NCBI RefSeq assembly: GCF_044784365.2
Contig: NZ_CP173065.2
Strand: one strand, 5' to 3'
Origin: Cetobacterium_A somerae
GTDB taxonomy: Bacteria; Fusobacteriota; Fusobacteriia; Fusobacteriales; Fusobacteriaceae
DNA length: 64,000 nt
The notes under the pieces were generated by a model. The model was not told the origin of the DNA, did no database searches, and was given only the letters and a program-made list of their open reading frames with translations. Positions 1 through 7,972 of the stretch are shown here, one piece after another. Each line of letters opens with the position of its first letter. The stretch's first letter is position 1. Both the position numbers and the translations under genes were made by a program.

Positions 1-205
1 GTCTCTCTTTCAAAATTTTTAATCCAAATTCACTCATAGGAGAACCTATCTCTCTTCCACTCACATGGTTGTTGAATATCTCGATACTAGAACTACTTAT
101 ATCTGTTAAATCATGAAGAACTACCTCTACATTTTCTCCATAACATTTAGACATAAATCTTGCTACTTTTCTGTACTCTTCTAAGATCTCTAAGTCTCCT
201 TTCAA
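1..205 (-). CDS. YheO/DauR-like PAS-domain transcriptional regulator (3' end outside window)
   Basis: Only the N-terminal 68 codons lie in the window and the gene runs off the left edge. The translation contains VEVVLHDLTD followed by NHVSGREIGSPMS and LKILKE, the typical N-terminal pattern of the YheO-like PAS domain found in DauR-type regulators with a C-terminal helix-turn-helix. I place the start at a TTG because a strong AGGAGGGGG site lies about seven bases upstream of it and no ATG fits. Family members regulate amino acid catabolism (DauR controls D-arginine use in Pseudomonas), so a link to the neighbouring transporter-like gene and methionine gamma-lyase is possible but is inference only. 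The DNA-binding part cannot be seen here. Confidence 0.75.
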   Translation of the reverse strand, partial: MKGDLEILEEYRKVARFMSKCYGENVEVVLHDLTDISSSSIEIFNNHVSGREIGSPMSEFGLKILKER

Positions 206-310
206 ATTAATCCCCCTCCTTTTTCCAATATAGGTATATACCCCACGCTCTTCAAAAAGTTCAAAAAAATTTTCTTACAATAAGAATTTTTTTCTCATTT
301 TCCATATTCA

Positions 311-335
311 ATAAAAAAAGGGAGTTTCCTCCCTT
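311..335 (-). terminator. Intrinsic terminator of the yjiH-like gene
   Basis: An 8-base stem of AAGGGAGG type with a short loop overlaps the stop codon and is followed on the minus strand by seven T residues. It would end transcription of the YjiH-family gene. Confidence 0.8.
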
Positions 336-1674
336 AATTTGCTAATAATCCTATTTTTAACATGAACAGTCCAACTCCATATATCATTGGAAAAGCCACT
401 ATACTTCTTAAGAAAAATATTTTCATTACATCAAAAAAATTAAACCCTATTTTTGAATTCATAAGAATAATTCCAGTCTCACTAAAATATATCAATTGAG
501 AAAAAGTTAGTCCTCCAATTACAAATCTAGCCAATTCACTTGGACAATCTTTAATAAATACAGCTGGTAACCACATATCTGTAATTCCTATTATCATAGA
601 TGGAGCCATATACTGAGCTATCTCTCTTTCAAAACCTACAAATTCTAAAAATGGTACCATAGGTGCTGTTATTACTTGAAAAACTATTGTTTTCTCTGCA
701 AGAACTAACCCTATTGTTCCTATTAACATTATAACAGGAGTAAACGTTACGTATATTGTTAAAACCTTTAAAAATGAATCCTTTAAAACCTTTGTAGCCT
801 TTGTTCTTCCAGCTACATCTGAAGCCAATCTTAAAGCGTAACTCATACTCGTATCTCTTTCATTTGGAGCTTCACCCTCTTTATAGTAATTATCTTTAAA
901 CTTTTTTAAAGGAAGTCTTGAAATCACAACTCCTGTTAAAATTGTACAAACTACAATAGAGCCATAAAAATATCCAAATATATGTGATAACCTTAATAAA
1001 TCTGCCATCATTATAGCAAATGATATCCCAACTAAAGAGAACGATGTAGCTATTATCGCCGCTTCTTTTTGAGTATAATACCCTTTTTCATATTGTTGAT
1101 CTGTAACTACAATTCCAATAGTTCCATCTCCTACAAAAGATGCTAGAGCATCTATTGCTGCATACCCAGGTACTCTAAATAACTTTCTCATATATGGAGC
1201 GATTAAAGTTCCAATAAACTCAACTAATCCAAAAGATGTAAGAAGTGGAATTAGCATAACTTCAAGTAAAAAAGTTACTAAAATAGTTGGAAGTAGTTCA
1301 TTTATCATCATTAAACCAGTTCCTTCATCTGCTACTACATCACCTATTACATTGGGTAAAAAATTATATGCTATTAAAATTAAAGACAGTGCTCCAATTA
1401 TTCTAACTATTGATACAAATTTACTACTTATAAAAAATTCGTCCAAAACTCTATCATTAAAAGTTTTCTTTTTTATTCCAAAAATAGTTCCAAATATGGT
1501 GACCACAGCAAATCCTATCATAAAGGACTTAACTACTCCCACATATCCATTAACTATATAACTTTTTATGTGTCCTAAAAGCATTGCTGATTCTCCTCCA
1601 ATTACAATTGGAACTAGAAACAGCCAGATTCCCATAAAAGAATAAAATCCGAATTTAAAAGTATTGATTACCAC
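334..1674 (-). CDS. YjiH family membrane protein (nucleoside-recognition Gate domain)
   Basis: The 446-residue product is very hydrophobic with about ten likely membrane segments. It matches my recollection of the YjiH family: an N-terminal FGFYSFMGIWLFLVP stretch, an ALASFVGDGTIGI motif near residue 180 and a C-terminal half with conserved ITDMWLPA. These proteins carry Gate/nucleoside-recognition domains and are presumed transporters, but no substrate is established. The start is GTG with GGGAGG five bases upstream. It lies downstream of megL on the same strand but has its own promoter and a structured leader with a terminator, so it is probably controlled separately by a small molecule or protein. 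The neighbourhood suggests a role in export or uptake of an amino-acid-derived compound, which is inference. Confidence 0.8.
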   Translation of the reverse strand: MVINTFKFGFYSFMGIWLFLVPIVIGGESAMLLGHIKSYIVNGYVGVVKSFMIGFAVVTIFGTIFGIKKKTFNDRVLDEFFISSKFVSIVRIIGALSLILIAYNFLPNVIGDVVADEGTGLMMINELLPTILVTFLLEVMLIPLLTSFGLVEFIGTLIAPYMRKLFRVPGYAAIDALASFVGDGTIGIVVTDQQYEKGYYTQKEAAIIATSFSLVGISFAIMMADLLRLSHIFGYFYGSIVVCTILTGVVISRLPLKKFKDNYYKEGEAPNERDTSMSYALRLASDVAGRTKATKVLKDSFLKVLTIYVTFTPVIMLIGTIGLVLAEKTIVFQVITAPMVPFLEFVGFEREIAQYMAPSMIIGITDMWLPAVFIKDCPSELARFVIGGLTFSQLIYFSETGIILMNSKIGFNFFDVMKIFFLRSIVAFPMIYGVGLFMLKIGLLAN

Positions 1675-1697
1675 TATCGCCTCCCTATTTTTTAGTC

Positions 1698-1722
1698 AAA
1701 AAAGAGCGCACAAAGTACGCTC
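1698..1722 (-). terminator. Leader terminator upstream of the yjiH-like gene
   Basis: On the minus strand an 8-bp stem (GAGCGTAC pairing with GTGCGCTC) closes a three-base loop and is followed by six T residues. It sits between the leader RNA and the start codon of the yjiH-like gene, the position expected of an expression platform that stops transcription before the gene. Confidence 0.75.
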
Positions 1723-1750
1723 TCAAAGATAACAAATAACAAAATTCTCG

Positions 1751-1839
1751 AATATTGTTATGGCAGCGTCACAATATTTATGTTCACAGGGTTATAACGT
1801 CTTTGCCATCGGCCTTAGGCTCAGTTTATAAAGGTGAAC
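1751..1839 (-). ncRNA. Candidate structured leader RNA (riboswitch-like) with pseudoknot
   Basis: Read on the minus strand, GTTCAC at 1839-1834 can pair with GTGAAC at 1787-1782, enclosing about 46 bases rich in G and C for this genome. It is followed by a perfect 8-bp hairpin (AATATTGT with ACAATATT) whose 12-base loop contains TGCCAT. That loop is complementary over six bases to ATGGCA inside the first domain, giving a possible pseudoknot. A promoter lies upstream and a terminator downstream. I could not match it to SAM, TPP, cobalamin, lysine, M-box, glycine or c-di-GMP riboswitch consensus patterns from memory, so the class and ligand are unknown. Confidence 0.5.
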
Positions 1840-1861
1840 TAATATTAAAATTTTATAATGC

Positions 1862-1890
1862 ATTATGATGCATTTTCGTTATTTTGTCAA
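1862..1890 (-). promoter_or_regulatory. Sigma-70 type promoter for the yjiH-like transcript
   Basis: TTGACA (1890-1885) and CATAAT (1867-1862) are separated by 17 bases on the minus strand, just after the megL stop codon. The region around the -10 contains the perfect 12-bp palindrome ATAATGCATTAT and a second ATGCAT, which could be an operator. Confidence 0.7.
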
Positions 1891-1918
1891 TATATTATTT
1901 TTTATTTTTATACTGCTT

Positions 1919-3112
1919 TTAAACTAACTCTAAACCATTTCTTAAATCTGTAATTATATCCTCTACATCCTCAAGTCCTACAGAGATTCTAACTAATCCA
2001 TCAGTGATTCCTGCAGTTAATCTCTCCTCTCTTGTATATGGTGAGTGAGTCATTGAAGCTGGGTGTTGAATAAGTGTCTCTGTATCTCCTAAAGAAACTG
2101 CTAGAGAACAAAGTTTTAGATTATTTAATAGAGTTTTTCCTGCATCCATTCCACCTTTTAGTTCAAAGGCAAAAATTCCTCCAAAGTCTTTCATCTGTTT
2201 ACATGCAATTTCGTGTCCTGGATGTGTTTTTAATCCTGGGTAAAACACTGTTTCAACTTTAGGATGAGTATTTAAAAACTCCGCTACTTTTCTAGCATTA
2301 GAACAGTGTCTTTCCATTCTAATCTCTAAAGTTTTCATTCCTCTAATTATGTAGTAAGCGTCCATTGGACTTAAAACTGCTCCAGTCATATCTTTTACTC
2401 CAACAAGTCTAACTTGAGTTACTAAATCCATTTTACCTACAACAAAACCTGCTATTACATCTCCATGTCCATTTAAATATTTTGTAGCCGAGTGAACAAC
2501 AACATCTGCTCCCAGTGTTAAAGGTTTTTGACAATACGGTGTTGCAAATGTATTGTCCACTACAACTAATATATTATCATTGTGTGTGTGAGCTATTTTT
2601 GAAACTGCTTCTATATCAACAATTTTCAGATTTGGATTTGCTGGTGTTTCTAAATAAACAACTTTTGTATTAGCTTTTAAAGATCTCTTTACAGCTTCTA
2701 AATCTGAAGTATCTATAAATTCTACATCTATTCCAAATTTTGTTAATCCATGACTAAGCAGTGCAAATGTACATCCATAAAGTGTTTTGTCTGCTAAAAC
2801 ATGGTCTCCAGCTTTTAAAACTGTCCACATTACTGAAGCTATTGCTCCCATTCCTGAAGCTGTGGCCAGTGCTGCTTCTCCCTCTTCTAAAAGAGCCAAC
2901 TTTTTCTCTACAACTGTTACTGTAGGGTTCCCCAATCTTGAATAGATATATCCCTCTTCCTCTAAAGCAAATCTTTTCCCCCCTTGCTCAGCTGAATCAA
3001 ATATAAATGTTGATGTCTGATAGATTGGTGTAGCTAAAGTTCCAAACGGATTTTTCTCACTTCCACCATGAATCGCTATTGTTCCAAAACCATTTTTCAT
3101 ATTTTTATCCAT
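1919..3112 (-). CDS. megL: L-methionine gamma-lyase
   Basis: This PLP enzyme of the Cys/Met metabolism family splits L-methionine into methanethiol, ammonia and 2-oxobutyrate, and usually also degrades homocysteine and cysteine. The 397-residue product has the usual family length. It shows the PLP-lysine motif HSATKY with K211, the substrate-pocket LYGCTF with C114 (the cysteine typical of methionine gamma-lyase rather than cystathionine enzymes), and the C-terminal SLGDTETLIQHPASMTHS signature. It closely resembles the well-studied F. nucleatum enzyme. An excellent GGGAGGAG ribosome site precedes the ATG. It has its own promoter, and a 24-bp perfect palindrome lies just upstream of that promoter. 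Methanethiol production is a typical trait of fusobacteria, and 2-oxobutyrate can feed propionate formation. Confidence 0.95.
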   Translation of the reverse strand: MDKNMKNGFGTIAIHGGSEKNPFGTLATPIYQTSTFIFDSAEQGGKRFALEEEGYIYSRLGNPTVTVVEKKLALLEEGEAALATASGMGAIASVMWTVLKAGDHVLADKTLYGCTFALLSHGLTKFGIDVEFIDTSDLEAVKRSLKANTKVVYLETPANPNLKIVDIEAVSKIAHTHNDNILVVVDNTFATPYCQKPLTLGADVVVHSATKYLNGHGDVIAGFVVGKMDLVTQVRLVGVKDMTGAVLSPMDAYYIIRGMKTLEIRMERHCSNARKVAEFLNTHPKVETVFYPGLKTHPGHEIACKQMKDFGGIFAFELKGGMDAGKTLLNNLKLCSLAVSLGDTETLIQHPASMTHSPYTREERLTAGITDGLVRISVGLEDVEDIITDLRNGLELV

Positions 3113-3147
3113 AATAACTCCTCCCTATGAAACCTATTTTTAACACA

Positions 3148-3175
3148 ATTATACCTCTTTTAACTCTTAAAGCAA
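3148..3175 (-). promoter_or_regulatory. Promoter of megL
   Basis: TTGCTT (3175-3170) and TATAAT (3153-3148) with a 16-base spacer on the minus strand, about 36 bases upstream of the megL start codon. Confidence 0.7.
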
Positions 3176-3186
3176 GGTTTCAAAGG

Positions 3187-3210
3187 AAAAACTGTTATAT
3201 AACAGTTTTT
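3187..3210. repeat. 24-bp perfect palindrome between mgtE and megL
   Basis: AAAAACTGTTAT is followed directly by its exact reverse complement. It lies 12 bases upstream of the megL -35 element, which would suit an operator. Runs of A and T at both ends would also let it act as a weak bidirectional terminator. The A/T-rich stem makes an operator at least as likely. Confidence 0.6.
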
Positions 3211-3228
3211 TATAAAAATATTTAGAAA

Positions 3229-3255
3229 AATAAAAGTCAGATCTTTCGATCTGAC
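3229..3255 (-). terminator. Intrinsic terminator of mgtE
   Basis: A 7-bp GTCAGAT/ATCTGAC stem with a six-base loop, followed on the minus strand by a T-rich run, directly after the mgtE stop codon. Confidence 0.85.
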
Positions 3256-3258
3256 TCT

Positions 3259-4611
3259 CTATCTCAATACATCACTATATAAAAACATTGCTAAGTAAAA
3301 GTAAATTACTAAGGCTAGTGCATCAACAATAGTTGTAACTAATGGCCCTGCCATTATAGCTGGGTCTAACTTTAATTTTTTAGCTCCAATTGGAAGTAAT
3401 CCTCCAACTAATTTTGCTATTACTACTGTTATACCTAAAGTAAACGATACTAGCATTGACATTTTAAAATCTTGCTTTAATATATAATTCATACGTAAAA
3501 AGTTTACAGCTCCTAATCCCAATCCTACGATTAAACTTACTCTTAACTCTTTCCATACAACTTTTAAATAATCACTCATTTTAATCTCACCTAAAGCCAT
3601 TCCTCTTATTATAAGAGTTGACGATTGTGAACCTGCATTTCCTCCTGTATCCATAAGCATTGGAATAGCTGCAGCTAAAACTACCATCTGTTCTATTATC
3701 TCTTCATATTTACTAATAATTGATCCTGTAAAAGTAGCTGAAACCATTAGTACTAAAAGCCATGTTAAACGATTTTTAGCTAAGTGTAAAACTGAAGTTT
3801 CTAAATACTCCTCCTTACTTGGTGCCATAGCAGCCATCTTCTGGAAGTCCTCTGTATTTTCCTCTTCAATAACATCTACCATATCATCTATAGTAATAAT
3901 TCCCACTAAAATATTTTCCTTATCAATTACTGGTAAAACTGTTAAATCATACTTTTTAAATAACTTTACAGCTTCCTCTTGATTTGTTGATGTTTTTACA
4001 GAAAGTATATTCTTATCCATAATATTTTCTATAACCTCATCATCAGAAGATGCTAAAAGTTTCTTTAATGTTATCTCTCCCTCAAGCTTTTTATTCTTAT
4101 CTATAACATAAGCAACATCTATAGTTTCAAGTTCCTCTGCATATTTTCTTATATGCTCAAGACTCTCTTTTACAGTTTGGTTACTTCTTAGAGAAAGATA
4201 CTCTATTGTCATTAAACTTCCTGCTGAATCCTCTTCATAAGATAAAAATTGATTTATTAGAGATCTGTTTTCATGCTTGTAATTTTCAAGCACTCTTTTC
4301 ACAACATTTGAAGGCATCTCTTCTAAAAAGTCAATCATATCATCAAAATATAGCTCCTCCAATAGAGATTGAAGTTTATCATCATTTATTGAACCTACAA
4401 TTTTTATCTGCTCATCAGCATCTAAATTTGCAAAAACTTCCGCCGCTAACTCTTTGTGTAAAAGTCTAAAAAGAATAATTATATCCTTTTCATTTTCACT
4501 GTTAGCTTCAATAAATTCAGCTATATTTACTGGAGTTTCTAAGTTTAGAACCTCCTTTAGACCTTTTAAATCCTTTTTTAATAGAAGCTCTTTTACTTTT
4601 GTTTCAAACAT
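3259..4611 (-). CDS. mgtE: Magnesium transporter MgtE
   Basis: The product is a dimeric inner-membrane Mg2+ channel of 450 residues, the normal length. The order is an acidic N-domain of helical repeats (residues about 1-130, with LLEELYFDDMIDFLEEMP), two CBS domains (about 135-260, including ESLEHIRKYA and LPVIDKENILVGIITIDDM), a plug helix, and five membrane segments from about 285 on, containing the pore motif TGGNAGSQSSTL. In the known structure (Thermus MgtE) the cytosolic domains bind Mg2+ and close the pore when the ion is abundant. The ATG follows AAGGAGG. A long leader with a short upstream ORF precedes it, so translation or transcription control in the leader is likely, but no M-box riboswitch is recognisable. 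Confidence 0.95.
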   Translation of the reverse strand: MFETKVKELLLKKDLKGLKEVLNLETPVNIAEFIEANSENEKDIIILFRLLHKELAAEVFANLDADEQIKIVGSINDDKLQSLLEELYFDDMIDFLEEMPSNVVKRVLENYKHENRSLINQFLSYEEDSAGSLMTIEYLSLRSNQTVKESLEHIRKYAEELETIDVAYVIDKNKKLEGEITLKKLLASSDDEVIENIMDKNILSVKTSTNQEEAVKLFKKYDLTVLPVIDKENILVGIITIDDMVDVIEEENTEDFQKMAAMAPSKEEYLETSVLHLAKNRLTWLLVLMVSATFTGSIISKYEEIIEQMVVLAAAIPMLMDTGGNAGSQSSTLIIRGMALGEIKMSDYLKVVWKELRVSLIVGLGLGAVNFLRMNYILKQDFKMSMLVSFTLGITVVIAKLVGGLLPIGAKKLKLDPAIMAGPLVTTIVDALALVIYFYLAMFLYSDVLR

Positions 4612-4667
4612 TTTTCCTCCTTGAATTTTGCAGAGGAAAACTGAAGAAAAATTTCTAGACCTTTCCC

Positions 4668-4724
4668 CTACAAACTATATATTAAATTGTTTTTATTTTT
4701 AGTCCGTTTGGGGTAACTATCCAT
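4668..4724 (-). CDS. Candidate 18-residue upstream ORF in the mgtE leader
   Basis: An ATG behind an AAAGGAGAG ribosome site, placed shortly downstream of a good promoter, opens an 18-codon ORF reading MDSYPKRTKNKNNLIYSL. It ends in a stop codon 56 bases before the mgtE start. Immediately after the stop, GGGGAAAG can pair with TTTTCCTC further down to form an 8-bp stem (with G.U pairs) before the mgtE ribosome site. This layout resembles leader peptides of Mg2+ transporters such as mgtL of Salmonella, but the peptide itself shows no similarity I recognise and may not be translated. Confidence 0.4.
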   Translation of the reverse strand: MDSYPKRTKNKNNLIYSL

Positions 4725-4765
4725 CTTTTCTCTCCTTTAATTTATTTTTGTTTTTCAACCTTTAA

Positions 4766-4794
4766 ATTATACCTTTTTTATAAAAAAAAGTAAA
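4766..4794 (-). promoter_or_regulatory. Promoter of mgtE
   Basis: TTTACT (4794-4789) and TATAAT (4771-4766) with a 17-base spacer on the minus strand. It gives a leader of about 150 bases that includes the short upstream ORF. Confidence 0.65.
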
Positions 4795-4812
4795 TATTTT
4801 ATATTTTTACAT

Positions 4813-4845
4813 AAAAAAAAGCCTTAGAAAATCTTCTAAGGCTTT
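4813..4845 (-). terminator. Intrinsic terminator of the cold-shock gene
   Basis: A 12-bp stem (AAAGCCTTAGAA with TTCTAAGGCTTT) with a four-base loop followed by a run of eight T on the minus strand. Confidence 0.9.
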
Positions 4846-4854
4846 AAAATATCA

Positions 4855-5055
4855 TTACTTTACAGTTACGATGTTAGATGCTTGAGGTCCTCTTTCACCT
4901 TGAACTACGTCAAAAGTTACTTCTTCTCCTTCTACTAACTTCTTGAATCCATCTTTCTTGATTTGAGAGAAGTGTGCGAATACATCTTTCCCGTCCTCAC
5001 CAGTGATAAATCCAAATCCTTTTTCTTCGTTAAACCATTTAACAGTACCTTTCAT
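4855..5055 (-). CDS. Cold-shock protein, CspA family
   Basis: The 66-residue product is a single S1-like cold-shock domain. Both nucleic-acid-binding motifs are visible: RNP1 as KGFGFI (residues about 13-18) and RNP2 as VFAHFS (about 26-31), followed by VEFDV-like and GPQASNI ends. Such proteins bind single-stranded RNA and DNA and melt RNA structure at low temperature or in general growth. The ATG follows ATGGAGG. The promoter is about 130 bases upstream, giving the long 5' leader typical of csp genes, where folding of the leader controls translation. It is monocistronic between two terminated genes. Confidence 0.95.
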   Translation of the reverse strand: MKGTVKWFNEEKGFGFITGEDGKDVFAHFSQIKKDGFKKLVEGEEVTFDVVQGERGPQASNIVTVK

Positions 5056-5186
5056 TTGATACCTCCATAAAATTATTTTTTATAACTCTACAAATCTTAA
5101 TCTTTAAATCAGAGGTTAAACAAACTCAAGTTACCTATAGGTTTCTCTTCTAAAAATTTTAAAACTCATATTATTAATCTAGAATT

Positions 5187-5215
5187 ATTATACATGTTTT
5201 TTATTAAAAAGTAAA
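5187..5215 (-). promoter_or_regulatory. Promoter of the cold-shock gene
   Basis: TTTACT (5215-5210) and TATAAT (5192-5187) with a 17-base spacer on the minus strand. Confidence 0.7.
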
Positions 5216-5234
5216 GCTTTTTTATTATTTTTTT

Positions 5235-5864
5235 TTATTTCTTATTTAGCTCTTCAACTGTTACAAACTCAAAACCTTTAGCTTTTAACTCTGGAATAGC
5301 TACTTTTAGAGCCTGAGCAGTTTTCCCATAGTCATGTAGTAATACTATTCCATTATCCTTTGCATTTTCTACTAAAAACTTAGCTATATAATCTGCATCA
5401 GATGGTTTTTCCCAATCTTTAGGACAGATGTTCCACATAACTGACTCCATACCTAAACTCTTTTTTAACTCCTCTTTTTGAGTTTTTCCTAAAGCACCAT
5501 ATGGAGGTCTAAAGTATACAACTTTTTTATTTGTTACACTTGTAATAATTTTATTTGTACTTTCAAGTTCTTTTTTTACATCATTCATTGGTAATTTTTT
5601 TAAATTTGGATGATTATACGAGTGGTTTGCAATTTGATGTCCACCATCATATATTTTTTCTAAAATTTTTGGATATCTTTTTCCATTTGTTCCTAAAATA
5701 AAAAATGTTGCCTTTGCATTGTTTTCATTTAAAACTTCTAAAATTTCCTCTGTTATTTTAGCTTTTGGACCATCATCAAAAGTCAGAGCTATTCTCTTTG
5801 TTTCCTGAGCAAAAATAGACATAGTCATCATACATGCCACTAATAAATACTTTAATATTTTCAT
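5235..5864 (-). CDS. Secreted polysaccharide deacetylase (NodB domain)
   Basis: The product is a carbohydrate esterase family 4 enzyme that removes acetyl groups from N-acetylated polysaccharides such as peptidoglycan or chitin oligomers. After a signal peptide (about residues 1-19, ending MSIFAQE) the NodB motifs appear in order: TFDDGP (metal and catalytic Asp), HSYNHP (metal His pair), RPPYG, the Trp motif around KDWEKP and LLHD with the catalytic His. The mature enzyme is a minimal NodB domain of about 190 residues. I start at the ATG preceded by AGGAGAGGGG rather than an in-frame ATG 16 codons upstream, because only the former has a ribosome site and gives a clean signal peptide. The stop codon lies near a T-rich region but no strong terminator is evident. 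Confidence 0.85.
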   Translation of the reverse strand: MKILKYLLVACMMTMSIFAQETKRIALTFDDGPKAKITEEILEVLNENNAKATFFILGTNGKRYPKILEKIYDGGHQIANHSYNHPNLKKLPMNDVKKELESTNKIITSVTNKKVVYFRPPYGALGKTQKEELKKSLGMESVMWNICPKDWEKPSDADYIAKFLVENAKDNGIVLLHDYGKTAQALKVAIPELKAKGFEFVTVEELNKK

Positions 5865-6089
5865 CTTTTCCCCTCTCCTTATTTTTTCAATTAAAATATA
5901 ACACAATATCATACCTTTGGTATAGATATTTTCTTTTTATTTTATACTAAATAAATTTAATACAAAATATTCCTTCACTTTCTTTTTTTAATTTGGAAAT
6001 TATTTTTTATTTTTATAAAGGAAAGATGTATCTTTTTTCAAAATAATATATTATAATAATTAAAATTTTGGGAAAAAGGGGGGATTTCT

Positions 6090-7970
6090 ATGAATTATAC
6101 TCTTTATAAAACTTTCGGTTCTCATCTGAAAAAAAATGATGGTGTTGATGGAGTTCTATTTACTCTTTGGGCACCTAATGCTATGAAAGTTTCAGTCGTT
6201 GGAGATTTCAATGACTGGGATGGAAAAAGAAACTATATGAATAAAGATATTCAAACTGGAGTTTGGACTCTTTTTATTCCTAATTTAAAAGAGGGAACAA
6301 TTTATAAATATATGATTGCTGATAAAAATCAAAAAATATTTATGAAAAGTGATCCCTTTGCCTTTTATTCTGAAGTTCGACCTAATACTGCTTCTATTGT
6401 TTATAACCCTTTTAAATCTTTTCCGTGGGAAGATAAAAAATGGTTAGAAAAAAGAGCTTCAGAAAATCTTTACAGTAAACCTATCAGTATTTATGAACTA
6501 CATTTAGGTTCTTGGAAAAGAAACTATAACCGTGGAGATGGCCCTGAAGATGGAAGAGAGTTTCTCAACTACCGAGAAATTGCTAAAAAGCTTGTTCCAT
6601 ATATTTTAGAAACAGGTTTTACTCATATTGAAATCCTTCCTCTCACTGAACATCCTTTAGATACATCTTGGGGATATCAAGGAGTTGGATATTTCTCTAT
6701 CACAAGTCGTTATGGCTCACCTGAAGATTTTAAATATCTTGTTAATGAATGCCATAAAGCTGGAATTGGAGTCATTTTAGACTGGGTCCCTGGACATTTT
6801 TGTAAAGATGCCCATGGTCTATATAGATTTGATGGAACACCTCTTTTTGAATACGAAAACGAAATTTTAGGGGAAAACCCAACTTGGGGAACTGCTAACT
6901 TTGATTTTACTAAACCCTTTGTCAAAAACTTTTTATTATCAAGTGCAACATTTTTATTTGAACATTTTCATATTGATGGAATTCGTGCTGATGCAGTCTC
7001 AAACCTTTTATACCTTGAGTATGGACGTGAAAAAACAGGTCTTAAAAACTCACTTGGTGGAGATGCTAAGTTAGAAGCTATTGATTTTCTAAGAACACTC
7101 AACGAAACAATTTTTAAACTTTACAAAAACCCACTTATGATTGCTGAAGAAGCCACATCTTGGCCTTTAGTAACAGCTCCTACATATAAAGGAGGCCTTG
7201 GATTTAACTACAAATGGAATATGGGATGGATGAATGATATGTTGAAATACATGTCCTATACCCCTTGTGAAAGAGATAAAAATCATAATCTTTTAACATT
7301 CTCTATTATGTATGCTTTTAGCGAAAACTTTATACTAGCCTTATCTCACGATGAAGTGGTACATGGAAAAAAATCACTTCTTGATAAAATGAGTGGAGAT
7401 TATATTCAAAAATTTGATTCCCTTAGAATGTTTTATGGATTCATGTTTGGACATCCTGGAAAAAAACTTATTTTTATGGGAGGGGAATTTGGTCAATTTA
7501 TTGAATGGAGATATTATGAGGAGTTAGAATGGAAACTTTTAAAATATCCACAACATGACTCTTTAAAAACTTATATTAGCAAACTTAATGAATTTTATAA
7601 ATCAGAACCAGCTCTTTGGGGAAAAGATTCAACTTCTGATGGATTCCAGTGGGTTAACCATAAAAATCACTCTCAAAAACTTATAACATTTATAAGAAAA
7701 GGAGATAATTTAGAGGATTTTATTTTAGTTGTTTGTAACTTTACTAAAAATGAATATATAAATCACTCTATTGGTGTTCCAAGAATGTTTGAGTATATGG
7801 AAGTTTTTAATAGTGATAAAGATATTTTTGGTGGTAGTAACCAAGTTAATAGTGAAATTATCAAACCTATGAATAGAGAGCTAGATGATCAACCTTTCTC
7901 TATTTCAATAAATATAGCTCCACTTTGTACACTGTTTTTAAAGCCAATATTAAAAAAAGGGGGAATTTAA
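6090..7970 (+). CDS. glgB: 1,4-alpha-glucan branching enzyme
   Basis: It transfers alpha-1,4 chains to 6-OH positions, making the branches of glycogen. The 626-residue GH13 protein has a CBM48 N-terminal domain (residues about 18-105, FTLWAPNA and VGDFNDW), then the catalytic barrel. The conserved regions are DWVPGHF (241-247), GIRADAV with the nucleophile D301, AEEATSW with the acid/base Glu at 353-354, and SHDEVVHGK with H420-D421. It is the first gene of the glycogen operon; glgC follows after two bases. The ATG is preceded by a G-rich ribosome site (AAGGGGGGA). A TATAAT lies at 6052-6057 but no good -35 is visible, so the promoter is uncertain. Confidence 0.95.
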   Translation: MNYTLYKTFGSHLKKNDGVDGVLFTLWAPNAMKVSVVGDFNDWDGKRNYMNKDIQTGVWTLFIPNLKEGTIYKYMIADKNQKIFMKSDPFAFYSEVRPNTASIVYNPFKSFPWEDKKWLEKRASENLYSKPISIYELHLGSWKRNYNRGDGPEDGREFLNYREIAKKLVPYILETGFTHIEILPLTEHPLDTSWGYQGVGYFSITSRYGSPEDFKYLVNECHKAGIGVILDWVPGHFCKDAHGLYRFDGTPLFEYENEILGENPTWGTANFDFTKPFVKNFLLSSATFLFEHFHIDGIRADAVSNLLYLEYGREKTGLKNSLGGDAKLEAIDFLRTLNETIFKLYKNPLMIAEEATSWPLVTAPTYKGGLGFNYKWNMGWMNDMLKYMSYTPCERDKNHNLLTFSIMYAFSENFILALSHDEVVHGKKSLLDKMSGDYIQKFDSLRMFYGFMFGHPGKKLIFMGGEFGQFIEWRYYEELEWKLLKYPQHDSLKTYISKLNEFYKSEPALWGKDSTSDGFQWVNHKNHSQKLITFIRKGDNLEDFILVVCNFTKNEYINHSIGVPRMFEYMEVFNSDKDIFGGSNQVNSEIIKPMNRELDDQPFSISINIAPLCTLFLKPILKKGGI

Positions 7971-7972
7971 CT

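Noticed and set aside
1751..1839. Assignment of the yjiH leader to SAM-I, M-box or cobalamin riboswitches
   Set aside because: Short look-alike pieces (AAAGACG, ACGCTGCC) occur but in the wrong order for an M-box, and the core motifs of SAM-I and cobalamin elements are missing.
4620..4765. M-box riboswitch upstream of mgtE
   Set aside because: None of the conserved M-box blocks is present in this leader.
5865..5912. Longer N-terminus of the polysaccharide deacetylase
   Set aside because: The upstream ATG lacks a ribosome site and its use would bury the signal peptide; the internal ATG has AGGAGAGGGG.
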